From Sphingobacteriia bacterium 28-36-52 (GTDB taxonomy: Bacteria; Bacteroidota; Bacteroidia; Chitinophagales; Chitinophagaceae): a DNA stretch of 61,913 bases. Positions 14,927 through 23,031 of the stretch are shown here, piece after piece (position 1 is the stretch's first letter; every line of letters starts with the position of its first letter). The position numbers and the translations under genes were made by a program. The DNA is taken from positions 1 through 61,913 of the forward strand of contig NCGN01000012.1 of NCBI GenBank assembly GCA_002281575.1, given 5' to 3'. The notes beneath the pieces are model-generated. The model did not search any database and was not told where the DNA came from. It saw only the letters and a list, made by a program, of their open reading frames with translations.

Positions 14927-17152
14927 TTACTCAATATTTTTCAAAATCTCCAAAGCAACAGCCCTAGCCATTAAAGGTGGAACAGCATTCCCTACTAATG
15001 TAAACTGAGGTACTTCAAATTTCCTCTTATTCCCACCCGTTGACCGTTTTCCTTGAAATACAAAAGAGTCATCAAAAGACTGTAATCTAGCCATTTCCCT
15101 AACTGTTAAAGCACGGGGATTAGAATAATGTATATAATCATCTGCAATAGTCATAACAGTTGGACTTTGAGCATCTGGTTTCAATACATTATAATTACGC
15201 TTTTCAGAATCAAGACCCATTTTTTTAAGCTTCACTTTTGCTTCATCATAATCACCTTCAGTCAAGATAACATTTAGTCTTTTAATTACTTCCTCATTTT
15301 GCTTACTAGTTTTATGATTATGAAGAGGTGCAACCATATGAGACAGCTGATTATCTAATTCTTCAAAATTACGGACATAAAAAGGGTGCTTAGCATTTAC
15401 AAATCGCCCATTTAAACGACCTTTTTTAGACCATTCAGCATAAGTTAAACCCGCTTTTTCGTTAGGCTTCCCATCTATAGACCTTTTTTTGATTAGAGAT
15501 TTCATTTTCTCTGTTGAGCCATTATACTTTGCCTTTAAATTAATCTGCTCATAACCAAACTTCTCTTCGTCATTACCAACAAAATCTAAATCATATAACG
15601 CTTCAAAAACAGTTACCTTTTCATTAGGGCCTACTGTTGGAGGAACAGTTTTAACTAGCTTTTGATCTTTCCTGCATCCGATAAATAGAACCCTTTCACG
15701 ATTTTGAGGAACCCCATAATTGGAGGCGAGCGCTACAAAAGGCTGATCAATATTGTACAAACGAATTTGGGCTAATATTTCAGCAAACTCAGCTTCTGTA
15801 TTATTATTTTCTACAAAGGGTTTAAGCCCCTGTACACATTCTTCAAAAGAATAATTATAGATCTCTAATGCAGAAATTATTTCATCAATTTCCTTTTGAA
15901 ATTCTTTCGCTGGTTTCAATTTCTTGAAAGAATCATGTATTTGTTCTATTATAGAATCAGACTCAATCGATGTCAAAAACAAATCAAATTTTTCAGCAAA
16001 AAAATCATTATCCAAATCACTGTGAGCTTTTTCTAAAATAACTTTTTTACGAACATAAGCAAGCTCTTTGCTCCTTTTCAACAAGTTAAAACCATGACGG
16101 ATGGTATTGATGTTTATATCTGTCTTACTTGTTTTATAATCAGCGATTTTAGGAGTAAGAATACGAAATTTGTTCTCAATCACTTGAATATAGCTATCAC
16201 GCAATTTTTCTAACTCCTTTTCAGTGGCTGCTTCAAATTGCAATCTTAAATTATAGCAGTCAAGCGTAAATGAATTCTCCTTTTCTGTCTTTTTGAGCTT
16301 ACCCAAAAAATGAAGTAATTGAGAGAATTCCTTTAAATCAATAATTGATTTGATTTCTTGCAAAATCATATCTTTTATTTTCCCACCCTCTTTAGTTAAA
16401 ATACCCTTCACATTCTCCATCACAAAATATTTTGGACGCAAAACACGAATTACATTTAAGTAGTGCGCAAATAAATCATCTTTTCTATCAAACTTTTTCC
16501 TTCTTCCAGCTAAGCTGAAACTTTGACAAGGTGGGCCACCACAAACCACATCCACCTGTTTGCCTTTTAATTTTTTAAATAGATTATCCAAAAAATCTGG
16601 CTCGGTAATATCTTGTCTTAAAAATTCAGCATCCATGCCGAGTTGATAATTATATCTGGCAAGGTGTGTTAATTCACAATTTTCATTGATATCACTACCG
16701 AGTAAAAAATCGTAGTAACGATTTCCATATTCAGCTTGCAAAAAACCTTCGCTAAAACCTCCGGCACCTGCAAATAAATCTACAAAAGTGGTCTTTACTT
16801 TTCCTTCACCTTCATATGGATCTTCCGAAACAATTTTTACATCAGTATTCTCTTTTCTAGTATTTACCAATGACGAAATAAATTGCTTAACCTTTTTATC
16901 AGTAAAATGAGTATGAGGTACTGTTTCAAAATACTTTTCAGTTTCTTGCTTTAGAAATTGCAGAAATTTATTAATTGACTTATGGGTATATTCGGTCTCT
17001 TTTACTATTTGATTTTTATTATCCCAATCCTTTTTTAGGATCTTCTCACCTGTTGCAACTTTTACTTGAACATCTTTTTGCCTAATAACTAAGTGTATGG
17101 GGGATCTTTTGCTTTTATCAGCCTTATCAAGGTAAAATTTGACATTAATCAT
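14927..17152 (-). CDS. DNA cytosine-C5 methyltransferase with N-terminal arm-type DNA-binding domain
   Basis: The 741-aa protein combines two parts. Residues 1-55 (MINVKFYLDKADKSKRSPIH, then KVATGEKILKKDWD) resemble the arm DNA-binding domain of Bacteroidota tyrosine recombinases. From about 121 it is a C5 methyltransferase: FVDLFAGAGGFSEGF (motif I), GGPPCQSFSLAGRR with catalytic C209 (IV), FVMENVKGIL (VI), NYGVPQNRERVLFIG (VIII) and LVGNAVPPLMARAVA (X). A helical insertion separates VI from VIII. It would methylate the site cut by the adjacent MvaI/BcnI-type nuclease. Some other C5 methylases (M.SsoII, M.EcoRII) repress their own operons through N-terminal domains; here direct repeats sit 4-40 bp upstream of the start. 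Confidence 0.87.
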   Translation of the reverse strand: MINVKFYLDKADKSKRSPIHLVIRQKDVQVKVATGEKILKKDWDNKNQIVKETEYTHKSINKFLQFLKQETEKYFETVPHTHFTDKKVKQFISSLVNTRKENTDVKIVSEDPYEGEGKVKTTFVDLFAGAGGFSEGFLQAEYGNRYYDFLLGSDINENCELTHLARYNYQLGMDAEFLRQDITEPDFLDNLFKKLKGKQVDVVCGGPPCQSFSLAGRRKKFDRKDDLFAHYLNVIRVLRPKYFVMENVKGILTKEGGKIKDMILQEIKSIIDLKEFSQLLHFLGKLKKTEKENSFTLDCYNLRLQFEAATEKELEKLRDSYIQVIENKFRILTPKIADYKTSKTDININTIRHGFNLLKRSKELAYVRKKVILEKAHSDLDNDFFAEKFDLFLTSIESDSIIEQIHDSFKKLKPAKEFQKEIDEIISALEIYNYSFEECVQGLKPFVENNNTEAEFAEILAQIRLYNIDQPFVALASNYGVPQNRERVLFIGCRKDQKLVKTVPPTVGPNEKVTVFEALYDLDFVGNDEEKFGYEQINLKAKYNGSTEKMKSLIKKRSIDGKPNEKAGLTYAEWSKKGRLNGRFVNAKHPFYVRNFEELDNQLSHMVAPLHNHKTSKQNEEVIKRLNVILTEGDYDEAKVKLKKMGLDSEKRNYNVLKPDAQSPTVMTIADDYIHYSNPRALTVREMARLQSFDDSFVFQGKRSTGGNKRKFEVPQFTLVGNAVPPLMARAVALEILKNIE

Positions 17153-17155
17153 ATA

Positions 17156-17192
17156 GCGGACATTTTTACGGACACGGATAAAATTACGGACA
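17156..17192. repeat. Direct repeats upstream of the methyltransferase
   Basis: The heptamer ACGGACA or a one-base variant occurs four times, starting at 17156 (GCGGACA), 17168, 17174 (ACGGATA) and 17186. It can be read as two 18-bp units (17156-17173 and 17174-17191) with 13 of 18 positions equal. The repeats lie between the methyltransferase ATG (17150-17152, minus strand) and its likely promoter. They are candidate operators for the methyltransferase's own N-terminal DNA-binding domain; that link is inference. Confidence 0.5.
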
Positions 17193-17352
17193 AAATCGAA
17201 ATTGCCAAATATTTTAGCAAATATTTTATCCCCGATTCAGAACACCCTCACTCTTCCTATTAAATCTTGTTACTAGTGTAGTGGCCAACCATAATGAAGT
17301 AAAGCAAATAAACCCTACAGCCTTAATCCCTCAATAACTACTAAAAACACCA

Positions 17353-17637
17353 ATGAGCCCACCCATGCTCCAAGTAACATCAATTGAACACCTCAAACAA
17401 CTCTCCAATATCAATGGAAGAGCAGAGTTCTACATGCTCTTAGCTGGAGGACTATGCAGATCATCAAAAGAAATCCATTATGATGAACAAACTAAACGAT
17501 TCGATATATACAATGAAATTGACGACACCTATCAATCTAACCTAACAGAAAAGTCATTACACACAAAGACCAATATACCGGAAGCAATCAAAAATGGAGT
17601 CTTTTATTACCATGGGGTGCAATTGTGGGGGATATAG
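17353..17637 (+). CDS. Small hypothetical protein
   Basis: A 94-aa protein with compact, coding-like composition: GRAEFYMLLAGGLCRSSKEI in the middle, then FDIYNEIDDTYQ and GVFYYHGVQLWGI at the end. No signal peptide, membrane helix or known domain is seen. The pattern looks like small conserved cytosolic proteins of Bacteroidota, but I cannot assign a family. It stands alone between the R-M operon (divergent) and the broken DUF3368 gene (convergent). The start is uncertain: ATG at 17353 or 17365. Confidence 0.55.
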   Translation: MSPPMLQVTSIEHLKQLSNINGRAEFYMLLAGGLCRSSKEIHYDEQTKRFDIYNEIDDTYQSNLTEKSLHTKTNIPEAIKNGVFYYHGVQLWGI

Positions 17638-17659
17638 TAAAATTTAGAAATAGTGTACC

Positions 17660-18121
17660 TTATTCATACTCACCAGACTTCTTTAACATAACTATTTCCA
17701 ATTGGTCTGTCATTCTGAAATTTGTCAATTTTATTTTTGTAATAATTGATTTTACCGACGGAATAATTCCAGCAAGCTTTGCATCAACAATTACACCCAT
17801 AGTTCCGATAATAGTTATTCCAATTTGATTAGCAAATTTCCGAGCTTTCAAATCGTCTATAATTAATAAACAATTATCTAATTCAAATGCCAAAGCAATA
17901 GCACTTGCTTCCCCACTATCTACAGAAGCTTCAATGATTGATTGATAGTTATTATCAGTGGGCTGTTGAATTTCTATCCAAGTTGGGAGTGGCTGACCAA
18001 ATTCATTTGCAACTTCCTATGTGGTAATAATTTTACCGAACAACTTATTTAAGATTTCAAGTTCTCCAATTTTGTCTAACAAAATCAAACAACTAGTATC
18101 AGAGATGATAGCTTTGTGCAT
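17660..18121 (-). pseudogene. DUF3368 PIN-domain toxin, interrupted by a stop codon
   Basis: Reading from the ATG at 18121 gives a full-length DUF3368 protein (153 codons): ISDTSCLILLDKIG at the start, DSGEASAIALAFE and LLIIDDLKARKFAN as the other acidic motifs of a PIN RNase, and a normal C-terminus. Codon 35 is TAG (minus strand 18019-18017), and there is no frameshift. An internal ATG at 17893 could restart only the last 77 residues, which lack the first catalytic aspartate. The gene overlaps the end of the UPF0175 antitoxin by 23 bp, the standard layout for this pair. The single nonsense codon suggests recent inactivation. Confidence 0.85.
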
Positions 18122-18335
18122 GTAAAATCTCTTTATCTAATTCTTCTTCTGTGTAGTTAAAAATGGATACATCGTAATTTGCTAGAAGTTCCATGAAAGT
18201 TCTTTTAGTGTATCCAGCAAGCTCAGCAGCTTGACCCAATGTCAAATCACCTTTTTCATACAACTTTGCTGCCAAAAGAGTTTGAGCATCTTTCTCGTCT
18301 AAGTTATCAGGTATTTGTAATGTAAGCGTCTTCAT
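18099..18335 (-). CDS. UPF0175 family antitoxin
   Basis: The 78-aa protein matches UPF0175: KTLTLQIPDNLDEKDAQTLL, then AAKLYEKGDLTLGQAAELAG and YTKRTFMELLANYDVS, a ribbon plus helix-turn-helix arrangement. UPF0175 proteins are encoded in front of DUF3368 PIN RNases and are thought to neutralise them and repress the operon. Here the gene looks intact while its partner has an in-frame stop, so it may persist as an orphan antitoxin or repressor. Confidence 0.85.
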   Translation of the reverse strand: MKTLTLQIPDNLDEKDAQTLLAAKLYEKGDLTLGQAAELAGYTKRTFMELLANYDVSIFNYTEEELDKEILHAQSYHL

Positions 18336-18475
18336 ATGTCGAATTTACAAATAATTATTTGGCTTTCAAACTATTGCTTTTGATTCTGTTTTCTATTCCG
18401 ACAAACTGAGACACCTCCTTAACGCGACAGCCCTAATCCCCCCAAACCCAAGATTACTCATAAAATTGATTTTAC

Positions 18476-18728
18476 TTATTTAGCAATAGTGATCTTACTC
18501 ACATCCAACACAATCTCCTTAATCAACGCATGACCAATAGGAATCAATAAAACCAAGGAGAACTCAGAAAAAGCCTGGATATAACTACCACTACTTAGAA
18601 CGATAAGCTAAAGACTGATAGATCTCAATCTCAGAAGAAGCAAGCTCACATTCAATACGAGAACGAGCTTTACCATTTTTAACTACTAGGGTTACTGTTT
18701 CAGCAAACGGAAATTGTAAATGTTTCAT
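18476..18728 (-). pseudogene. Small frameshifted gene
   Basis: From the ATG at 18728 the minus strand reads MKHLQFPFAETVTLVVKNGK and on to AYRSK, then hits TAG at 18593-18591. The next frame continues without a stop as SGSYIQAFSEFSLVLLIPIG and HALIKEIVLDVSKITIAK to TAA at 18478-18476. Together they would make about 84 residues with one extra base. Both halves look protein-like, so I read it as one small gene broken by a single insertion. No family recognised. The rest of the 600-bp gap (18336-18475 and 18729-18942) shows nothing. Confidence 0.4.
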
Positions 18729-18942
18729 TGCGATTATTTTTAAAGGTTAATCGCATCAAGAAAATGAGTGGAGATAAAAGCGCTTTATTTTGACTTATCA
18801 GTCCTCATCTCAAACACCACCGTGGACTCGCGTCTCGGTTGGTTTCTACCATAGTAGAATCTTGATGACAGTGTAAAAATAGGAAAATAAATGAATGGTG
18901 GAATTAAAGGAAAGTTAATTCAAAGAGGCGGTTGTAATCCCC

Positions 18943-19629
18943 TTACCCCTCTTCCACAAACTTTTGCATTGAATCTAATATGAAAGCCGTGGCAGGAATT
19001 ACCCCATATCCTGCATGTGAATCCACCCATTCCTCAACAAAAGGATTTTTTAAAATAATGCCCAACGCTGTTTTCAAATAATCTTTTACATCGTTCTCAG
19101 CAGATTCCATTTCCTGCCATATTAGACTTCTATTCTCTAGAAGAAAAATGATATCCTCAAAATCCTTACTAGTTCTACCATCATTCTGTCCCCGACTTTT
19201 AAATGCTTCAAGTTTAGAAGCAAGAAAATAAACTGGAGCAAAAATCCGTATGCTTAAATCTTTATCGATGTTATAATAGGTTGCCCGCTCAAACCCTTGA
19301 GGATACCATTGATTAGCAAACCCAATGGCTTCGTCATGAATCGGCATGATGTCAACAATTAATCCATCAATTATATACCTACAGATAATTCCAGAGGCTT
19401 GATCATTTTGAAAACCTAATTTTCTTAACCTTTCGTCCAACAATGAAAAGTCTCTATGAGTCATTATCTCAACCACGACATCAATATCTTCTGTTGGTCT
19501 AACTTCCTCAGCTTTTTGATCAGCATAAAGTGAAACAGTAGCACCTCCAACAAAGACTACATCATCTCTTAAATCTCCCAGCGCATTATAAACCGCCCTA
19601 ATCCTCGTAATATTAATTTGATGACTCAT
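18943..19629 (-). CDS. AbiEii-like nucleotidyltransferase
   Basis: The 228-aa protein has a polymerase-beta-type nucleotidyltransferase core: VVFVGGATVSLYADQ (G28, G29) and RPTEDIDVVVEI with the metal-binding pair D48 and D50, then GLIVDIMPIHDE as the third acidic strand. PVYFLASKLEAFKSRG is the conserved lysine helix seen in AbiEii/AbiGii and MenT-like toxins. Such enzymes transfer nucleotides to tRNA or protein. It overlaps its upstream partner by 17 bp, a toxin-antitoxin-like layout. Substrate unknown. Confidence 0.78.
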   Translation of the reverse strand: MSHQINITRIRAVYNALGDLRDDVVFVGGATVSLYADQKAEEVRPTEDIDVVVEIMTHRDFSLLDERLRKLGFQNDQASGIICRYIIDGLIVDIMPIHDEAIGFANQWYPQGFERATYYNIDKDLSIRIFAPVYFLASKLEAFKSRGQNDGRTSKDFEDIIFLLENRSLIWQEMESAENDVKDYLKTALGIILKNPFVEEWVDSHAGYGVIPATAFILDSMQKFVEEG

Positions 19630-20140
19630 TTAATAAAAATTTACGCAAATAATTAATAGCAACCTTTTTCTCCCGATTCTTACCCACCCTAATAACATCA
19701 AGCATAGCAAGGATTTCATATAACCTACTATCTTCTTTTGCTGCTTTTACTTGATTAATATAAAGTGGCTCTATTGCTTGACCATAATCGCCACCATTAG
19801 GATCGGGCCATACATAGACCTCATTACTGACTATGTTGCCCTTAAAATATTTGTGACTGTGACTAGTTGCCATCCCCTTAGTCATTGGACCAGGGGCCTG
19901 AGGAAAAACATAAGGCAAACCAAATTGCAAAAACTCAAAAAAAGCATTTCTAAAGACCTTTCTGCGCTCATGATTAATTAAGCATGCAAAGGAGCTTCGA
20001 CTAAGCGATTCCGAAACCTCTGCCGGACTTATATAGATAGCTCTAGCAATATCCTGAAATTGCCAATCCTTGTCTTCAAAAAGGATTATTTTAATCAAAA
20101 CCACTATGTCCTGGGGTCTCATTCCTTTATGCTGCCTCAT
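19613..20140 (-). CDS. Partner of the AbiEii-like protein, winged-helix type
   Basis: The 175-aa protein starts with a probable helix-turn-helix (RPQDIVVLIKIILFED, then DIARAIYISPAEVSESLSRS, residues about 8-48). A middle part with FGLPYVFPQAPGPMTKGM and YVWPDPNGG and a lysine-rich C-terminus follow. It is the first gene of a two-gene operon with the nucleotidyltransferase (17-bp overlap), so an antitoxin/repressor role is likely by position. I do not recognise a named family with certainty. Confidence 0.65.
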   Translation of the reverse strand: MRQHKGMRPQDIVVLIKIILFEDKDWQFQDIARAIYISPAEVSESLSRSSFACLINHERRKVFRNAFFEFLQFGLPYVFPQAPGPMTKGMATSHSHKYFKGNIVSNEVYVWPDPNGGDYGQAIEPLYINQVKAAKEDSRLYEILAMLDVIRVGKNREKKVAINYLRKFLLNESSN

Positions 20141-20296
20141 ATTAATTCACATTTTGCAATTTGCAAATTACGAATTACAAATTACAAATCAAAATAAATT
20201 TCGGCTTCTTACAGCCTACCAGCGAAATTGATGAAGTCTATTGACCCCTCGGCCCCAATCCCCCCAAAGCCTAACCAATTATTCTACCTTTACCCC

Positions 20297-20584
20297 ATGA
20301 CCAACCAATACATCATCAACGCAGGCATTCAAATAGTTCCCATTAATATTGTAGACCCTAGTTATGCCATAATAGATCAAGCAATCAACCATATCCGCCA
20401 ATCAGGTCTTGACTATACCATCACCCCTTTTGAAACAGTTGTAAACGGCACCACAGATCAGGTTTTAGCATTAATAGCAGAACTAAAACAACTGACCGAA
20501 AAAAATGGTGCCGATGAACTCATCATCAACATACGCATGCACAGTAAAGCAGGGGAAGACAATAAATTTGAAAGTAAAATTTAA
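20297..20584 (+). CDS. Thiamine-binding (MTH1187/YkoF-like) protein
   Basis: The last 95 residues form a ferredoxin-like thiamine_BP domain: NQYIINAGIQIVPI, SYAIIDQAINHIRQSGLDYT, FETVVNGTTDQVLALI and ADELIINIRMHSKAG. Related proteins bind thiamine or its HMP moiety in the cytosol. An in-frame ATG at 20228 would add 23 poorly conserved residues; the family alignment favours the ATG at 20297. The gene stands alone at the border between the accessory island and the core region. Confidence 0.75.
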   Translation: MTNQYIINAGIQIVPINIVDPSYAIIDQAINHIRQSGLDYTITPFETVVNGTTDQVLALIAELKQLTEKNGADELIINIRMHSKAGEDNKFESKI

Positions 20585-20762
20585 TCCCCCTATCAAACAA
20601 ACCGATTAATCAAATTCTTTAAATATTCCTAGAAATATATTCGCATCATTGCCTGCTACAATTGGAATTCACTAATTTATAGATTATATTTAAGATGAGA
20701 CTTTACAATAATTTCCCACTCTAAATATTGTTGGAATAATTATCCTTTCAAAACCATCTCCT

Positions 20763-21302
20763 ATGAAAAACAATTCTATCATTAAAGAAAGACAGCAACC
20801 GTTAATGAATCTCTATAATGAAAATCCTATTGCCGCATGGGTTACAGATATGGCAATTATTGAGGGGAAACAATTAGACGACCCTTTACATACTTCCGTT
20901 TCAATTAATGAGGAACTTCTTGTAGATTTCCCAATTGGTGTTCATAGGGCGGTTGGAGGGCATCATGATTATCCGAATTCTGGAGACTTGCTTTGCGCTG
21001 CACTTGCATCATGCTTTGACACAGCTCTTAGAATGATTGCCAACAGACTACAAATCCCTATACTCAATTCAAAAATTATTGCAACAGCAGAAGTAGATGT
21101 AAGGGGAACATTAATGGTAAACAAGGAAGTGCCGGTAGGGTTTCAGAAAATGAGTCTATTCATTGAAATAACTGTTCAAAATTCAGTTCCAAATACAATG
21201 GCAGAAAAACTAATACAAGCTACTGAACGTAGTTGCATTGTTTATCAAACCATTTTACGAGGCACACCAATTGATGTTAAAACAACTATCCATTACGTGT
21301 AG
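20763..21302 (+). CDS. OsmC family protein
   Basis: The 179-aa protein matches OsmC/Ohr-like peroxiredoxins. Key features are GDLLCAALASCFDTALRMIA with the first reactive cysteine, and ERSCIVYQTIL with the second. GGHHDYPNSGDL precedes the first. Family members reduce organic hydroperoxides with thiols. The N-terminal 30 residues are an extension. No operon partner is obvious; the methyltransferase gene starts 11 bp downstream and may be co-transcribed. Confidence 0.83.
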   Translation: MKNNSIIKERQQPLMNLYNENPIAAWVTDMAIIEGKQLDDPLHTSVSINEELLVDFPIGVHRAVGGHHDYPNSGDLLCAALASCFDTALRMIANRLQIPILNSKIIATAEVDVRGTLMVNKEVPVGFQKMSLFIEITVQNSVPNTMAEKLIQATERSCIVYQTILRGTPIDVKTTIHYV

Positions 21303-21313
21303 ATAATCAAATC

Positions 21314-21964
21314 ATGAACACCCAACAAGCATATAATAATTGGTCGGAACAATACGACACCAATGAAAATAAAACCAGAGACCTGGAAGCTATTTCATTG
21401 AGAGAACATATTAAGGGTAAACAATTTGAGCACTGCTTAGAAATAGGATGTGGCACAGGAAAAAATACCGAATGGTTAATCACACAAGCCAGCAAAGTAT
21501 TAGCCGTAGACCTTTCAGAAGAAATGCTCTCCAAAGCCAAACAGAAAATCAGTGCTTTAAATGTAACATTTGTACAAGCAGATATCACCCAAGATTGGAG
21601 CTTCACCAATGGCCATCAATTTGATTTAGCAACCTTCAGTTTAGTATTAGAACATATTGAAGACCTTGAAGCTATATTCAAGAAATTAAACCAAGTGGTC
21701 AAATCCAATGGCATTGTTTACATTGGCGAATTGCATCCCTTCAAGCAATACAATGGATCAAAAGCCCGCTTTGAAACAAGCGAAGGAGTTCAAGTAGTCA
21801 CTTGCTTCAATCACCATATCACAGATTTTGTAAACGCTGCTAAAAACAATGGTTTTGAACTCATCAATATCAACGAATACTTTGACGACAACAATAAGAA
21901 TGTAATTCCTAGAATTTTAACCTTGCTTTTCAAAAAATACCCTACATTTGATAGTATCATATGA
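21314..21964 (+). CDS. Class I SAM-dependent methyltransferase
   Basis: The 216-aa protein begins NTQQAYNNWSEQYD, typical of small-molecule or UbiE-like methyltransferases. Motif I is CLEIGCGTGKNTEWL (about 41-55), followed by VLAVDLSEEMLSKAK and LATFSLVLEHIEDL. HPFKQYNGSKARFE near 140 is common in this subfamily. The substrate cannot be named. It is followed by the Fic gene 9 bp downstream; the junction lies inside a 32-bp perfect palindrome. Confidence 0.83.
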   Translation: MNTQQAYNNWSEQYDTNENKTRDLEAISLREHIKGKQFEHCLEIGCGTGKNTEWLITQASKVLAVDLSEEMLSKAKQKISALNVTFVQADITQDWSFTNGHQFDLATFSLVLEHIEDLEAIFKKLNQVVKSNGIVYIGELHPFKQYNGSKARFETSEGVQVVTCFNHHITDFVNAAKNNGFELININEYFDDNNKNVIPRILTLLFKKYPTFDSII

Positions 21965-21976
21965 TACTATCAAATG
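21945..21976. repeat. 32-bp perfect palindrome across a stop/start junction
   Basis: Bases 21945-21960 and 21961-21976 are exact reverse complements (half-site CATTTGATAGTATCAT). The palindrome covers the methyltransferase stop codon (21962-21964) and ends with the ATG of the Fic gene (21974-21976). It lacks a T-run, so terminator function is doubtful. It may be an operator for a dimeric regulator or an mRNA hairpin that hides the Fic start. Confidence 0.85.
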
Positions 21977-22930
21977 AAACCACCGTACACCATTAATGCC
22001 CCCATCATTCAATTAATAGTTGAGATTTCCCAAAAAATGGGGGAAATAAATAGTTCCTTATTAATCAAGCAAGCCCCTGCGCTTAGAAAGCGCAATCGAA
22101 TTAGAACCATACAAGCATCTTTGGCTATTGAAGGCAATACTTTATCAATTGATCAGATTACCGCCATCATCGAAAACAAAAGGGTTTTAGGGCCTAATAA
22201 AGATATTAAGGAAGTAACCAATGCAATAGAAGTATACAATCAATTACACTTACTAAAACCAAATACAGAGAAATCATTTTTAGCTGCACATAAAACCCTG
22301 ATGCAAGGGCTAATTATTCATCCAGGTCAATATAGAAAAACGGGTGTCGGAATTGTGAAAGGAAATCAATTAGCACATCTGGCTCCTCCAGCTAAAAATA
22401 TTCCATACTTAATGAAAGATCTTTTTGAATACTTAAAAATAAGCGAAGACCATGTATTCATTAAAAGTTGTGTTTTTCATTATGAGATGGAATTTATTCA
22501 TCCATTTACCGATGGCAATGGCAGAATGGGTAGACTTTGGCAAACGCTTTTACTTTTAAAAGAGTATCCATTATTTGAATACCTACCGTTTGAAACTTTA
22601 ATCAGCAAAAATCAGAAAGCCTATTATAAAGCGCTGGCAAATAGCGATAAAACAGGTGAATCTACCCAGTTCATTGTATTTATGCTCAGTACCATTAATA
22701 CATCACTGGATGAATTACTGCAAGAAAGAATTGGTCCAGTAACGAATGAGGACCGAATTCAAATTTTCTTAGCAACTTCAGTGAAAGAATTTACTCGTAA
22801 AGATTATTTAAATTATTTCAAAACCATTTCTACCGCTACTGCCAGCAGAGATTTAAATAAAGCTGTAAAAGAAAAACTAATTTTGAAGATTGGCGACAAA
22901 AGCAATACCATCTATACCCCAATTAAATAA
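21974..22930 (+). CDS. Fic family protein (self-inhibited, class II)
   Basis: The 318-aa protein has an N-terminal Fic_N-like region with the inhibitory helix motif SLAIEGN (49-55), whose glutamate blocks ATP binding until relieved. The catalytic motif EFIHPFTDGNGRMGRLW (H176 to R187) is intact. A winged-helix-like C-terminus (about 245-318) follows, with FTRKDYLNYFKTISTATASR. Such proteins AMPylate targets or themselves and often regulate their own gene. The ATG is part of a 32-bp palindrome, which would suit autoregulation by the winged helix; this is inference. Confidence 0.88.
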   Translation: MKPPYTINAPIIQLIVEISQKMGEINSSLLIKQAPALRKRNRIRTIQASLAIEGNTLSIDQITAIIENKRVLGPNKDIKEVTNAIEVYNQLHLLKPNTEKSFLAAHKTLMQGLIIHPGQYRKTGVGIVKGNQLAHLAPPAKNIPYLMKDLFEYLKISEDHVFIKSCVFHYEMEFIHPFTDGNGRMGRLWQTLLLLKEYPLFEYLPFETLISKNQKAYYKALANSDKTGESTQFIVFMLSTINTSLDELLQERIGPVTNEDRIQIFLATSVKEFTRKDYLNYFKTISTATASRDLNKAVKEKLILKIGDKSNTIYTPIK

Positions 22931-23031
22931 GCCATTCCACTCCCACCAAAACTTCACAATAAGGTAAAGTTGGAATCACCTTCCAGAATATAAGATGATT
23001 TAATTTGAACGAATCATATTAAGCCATTTTA

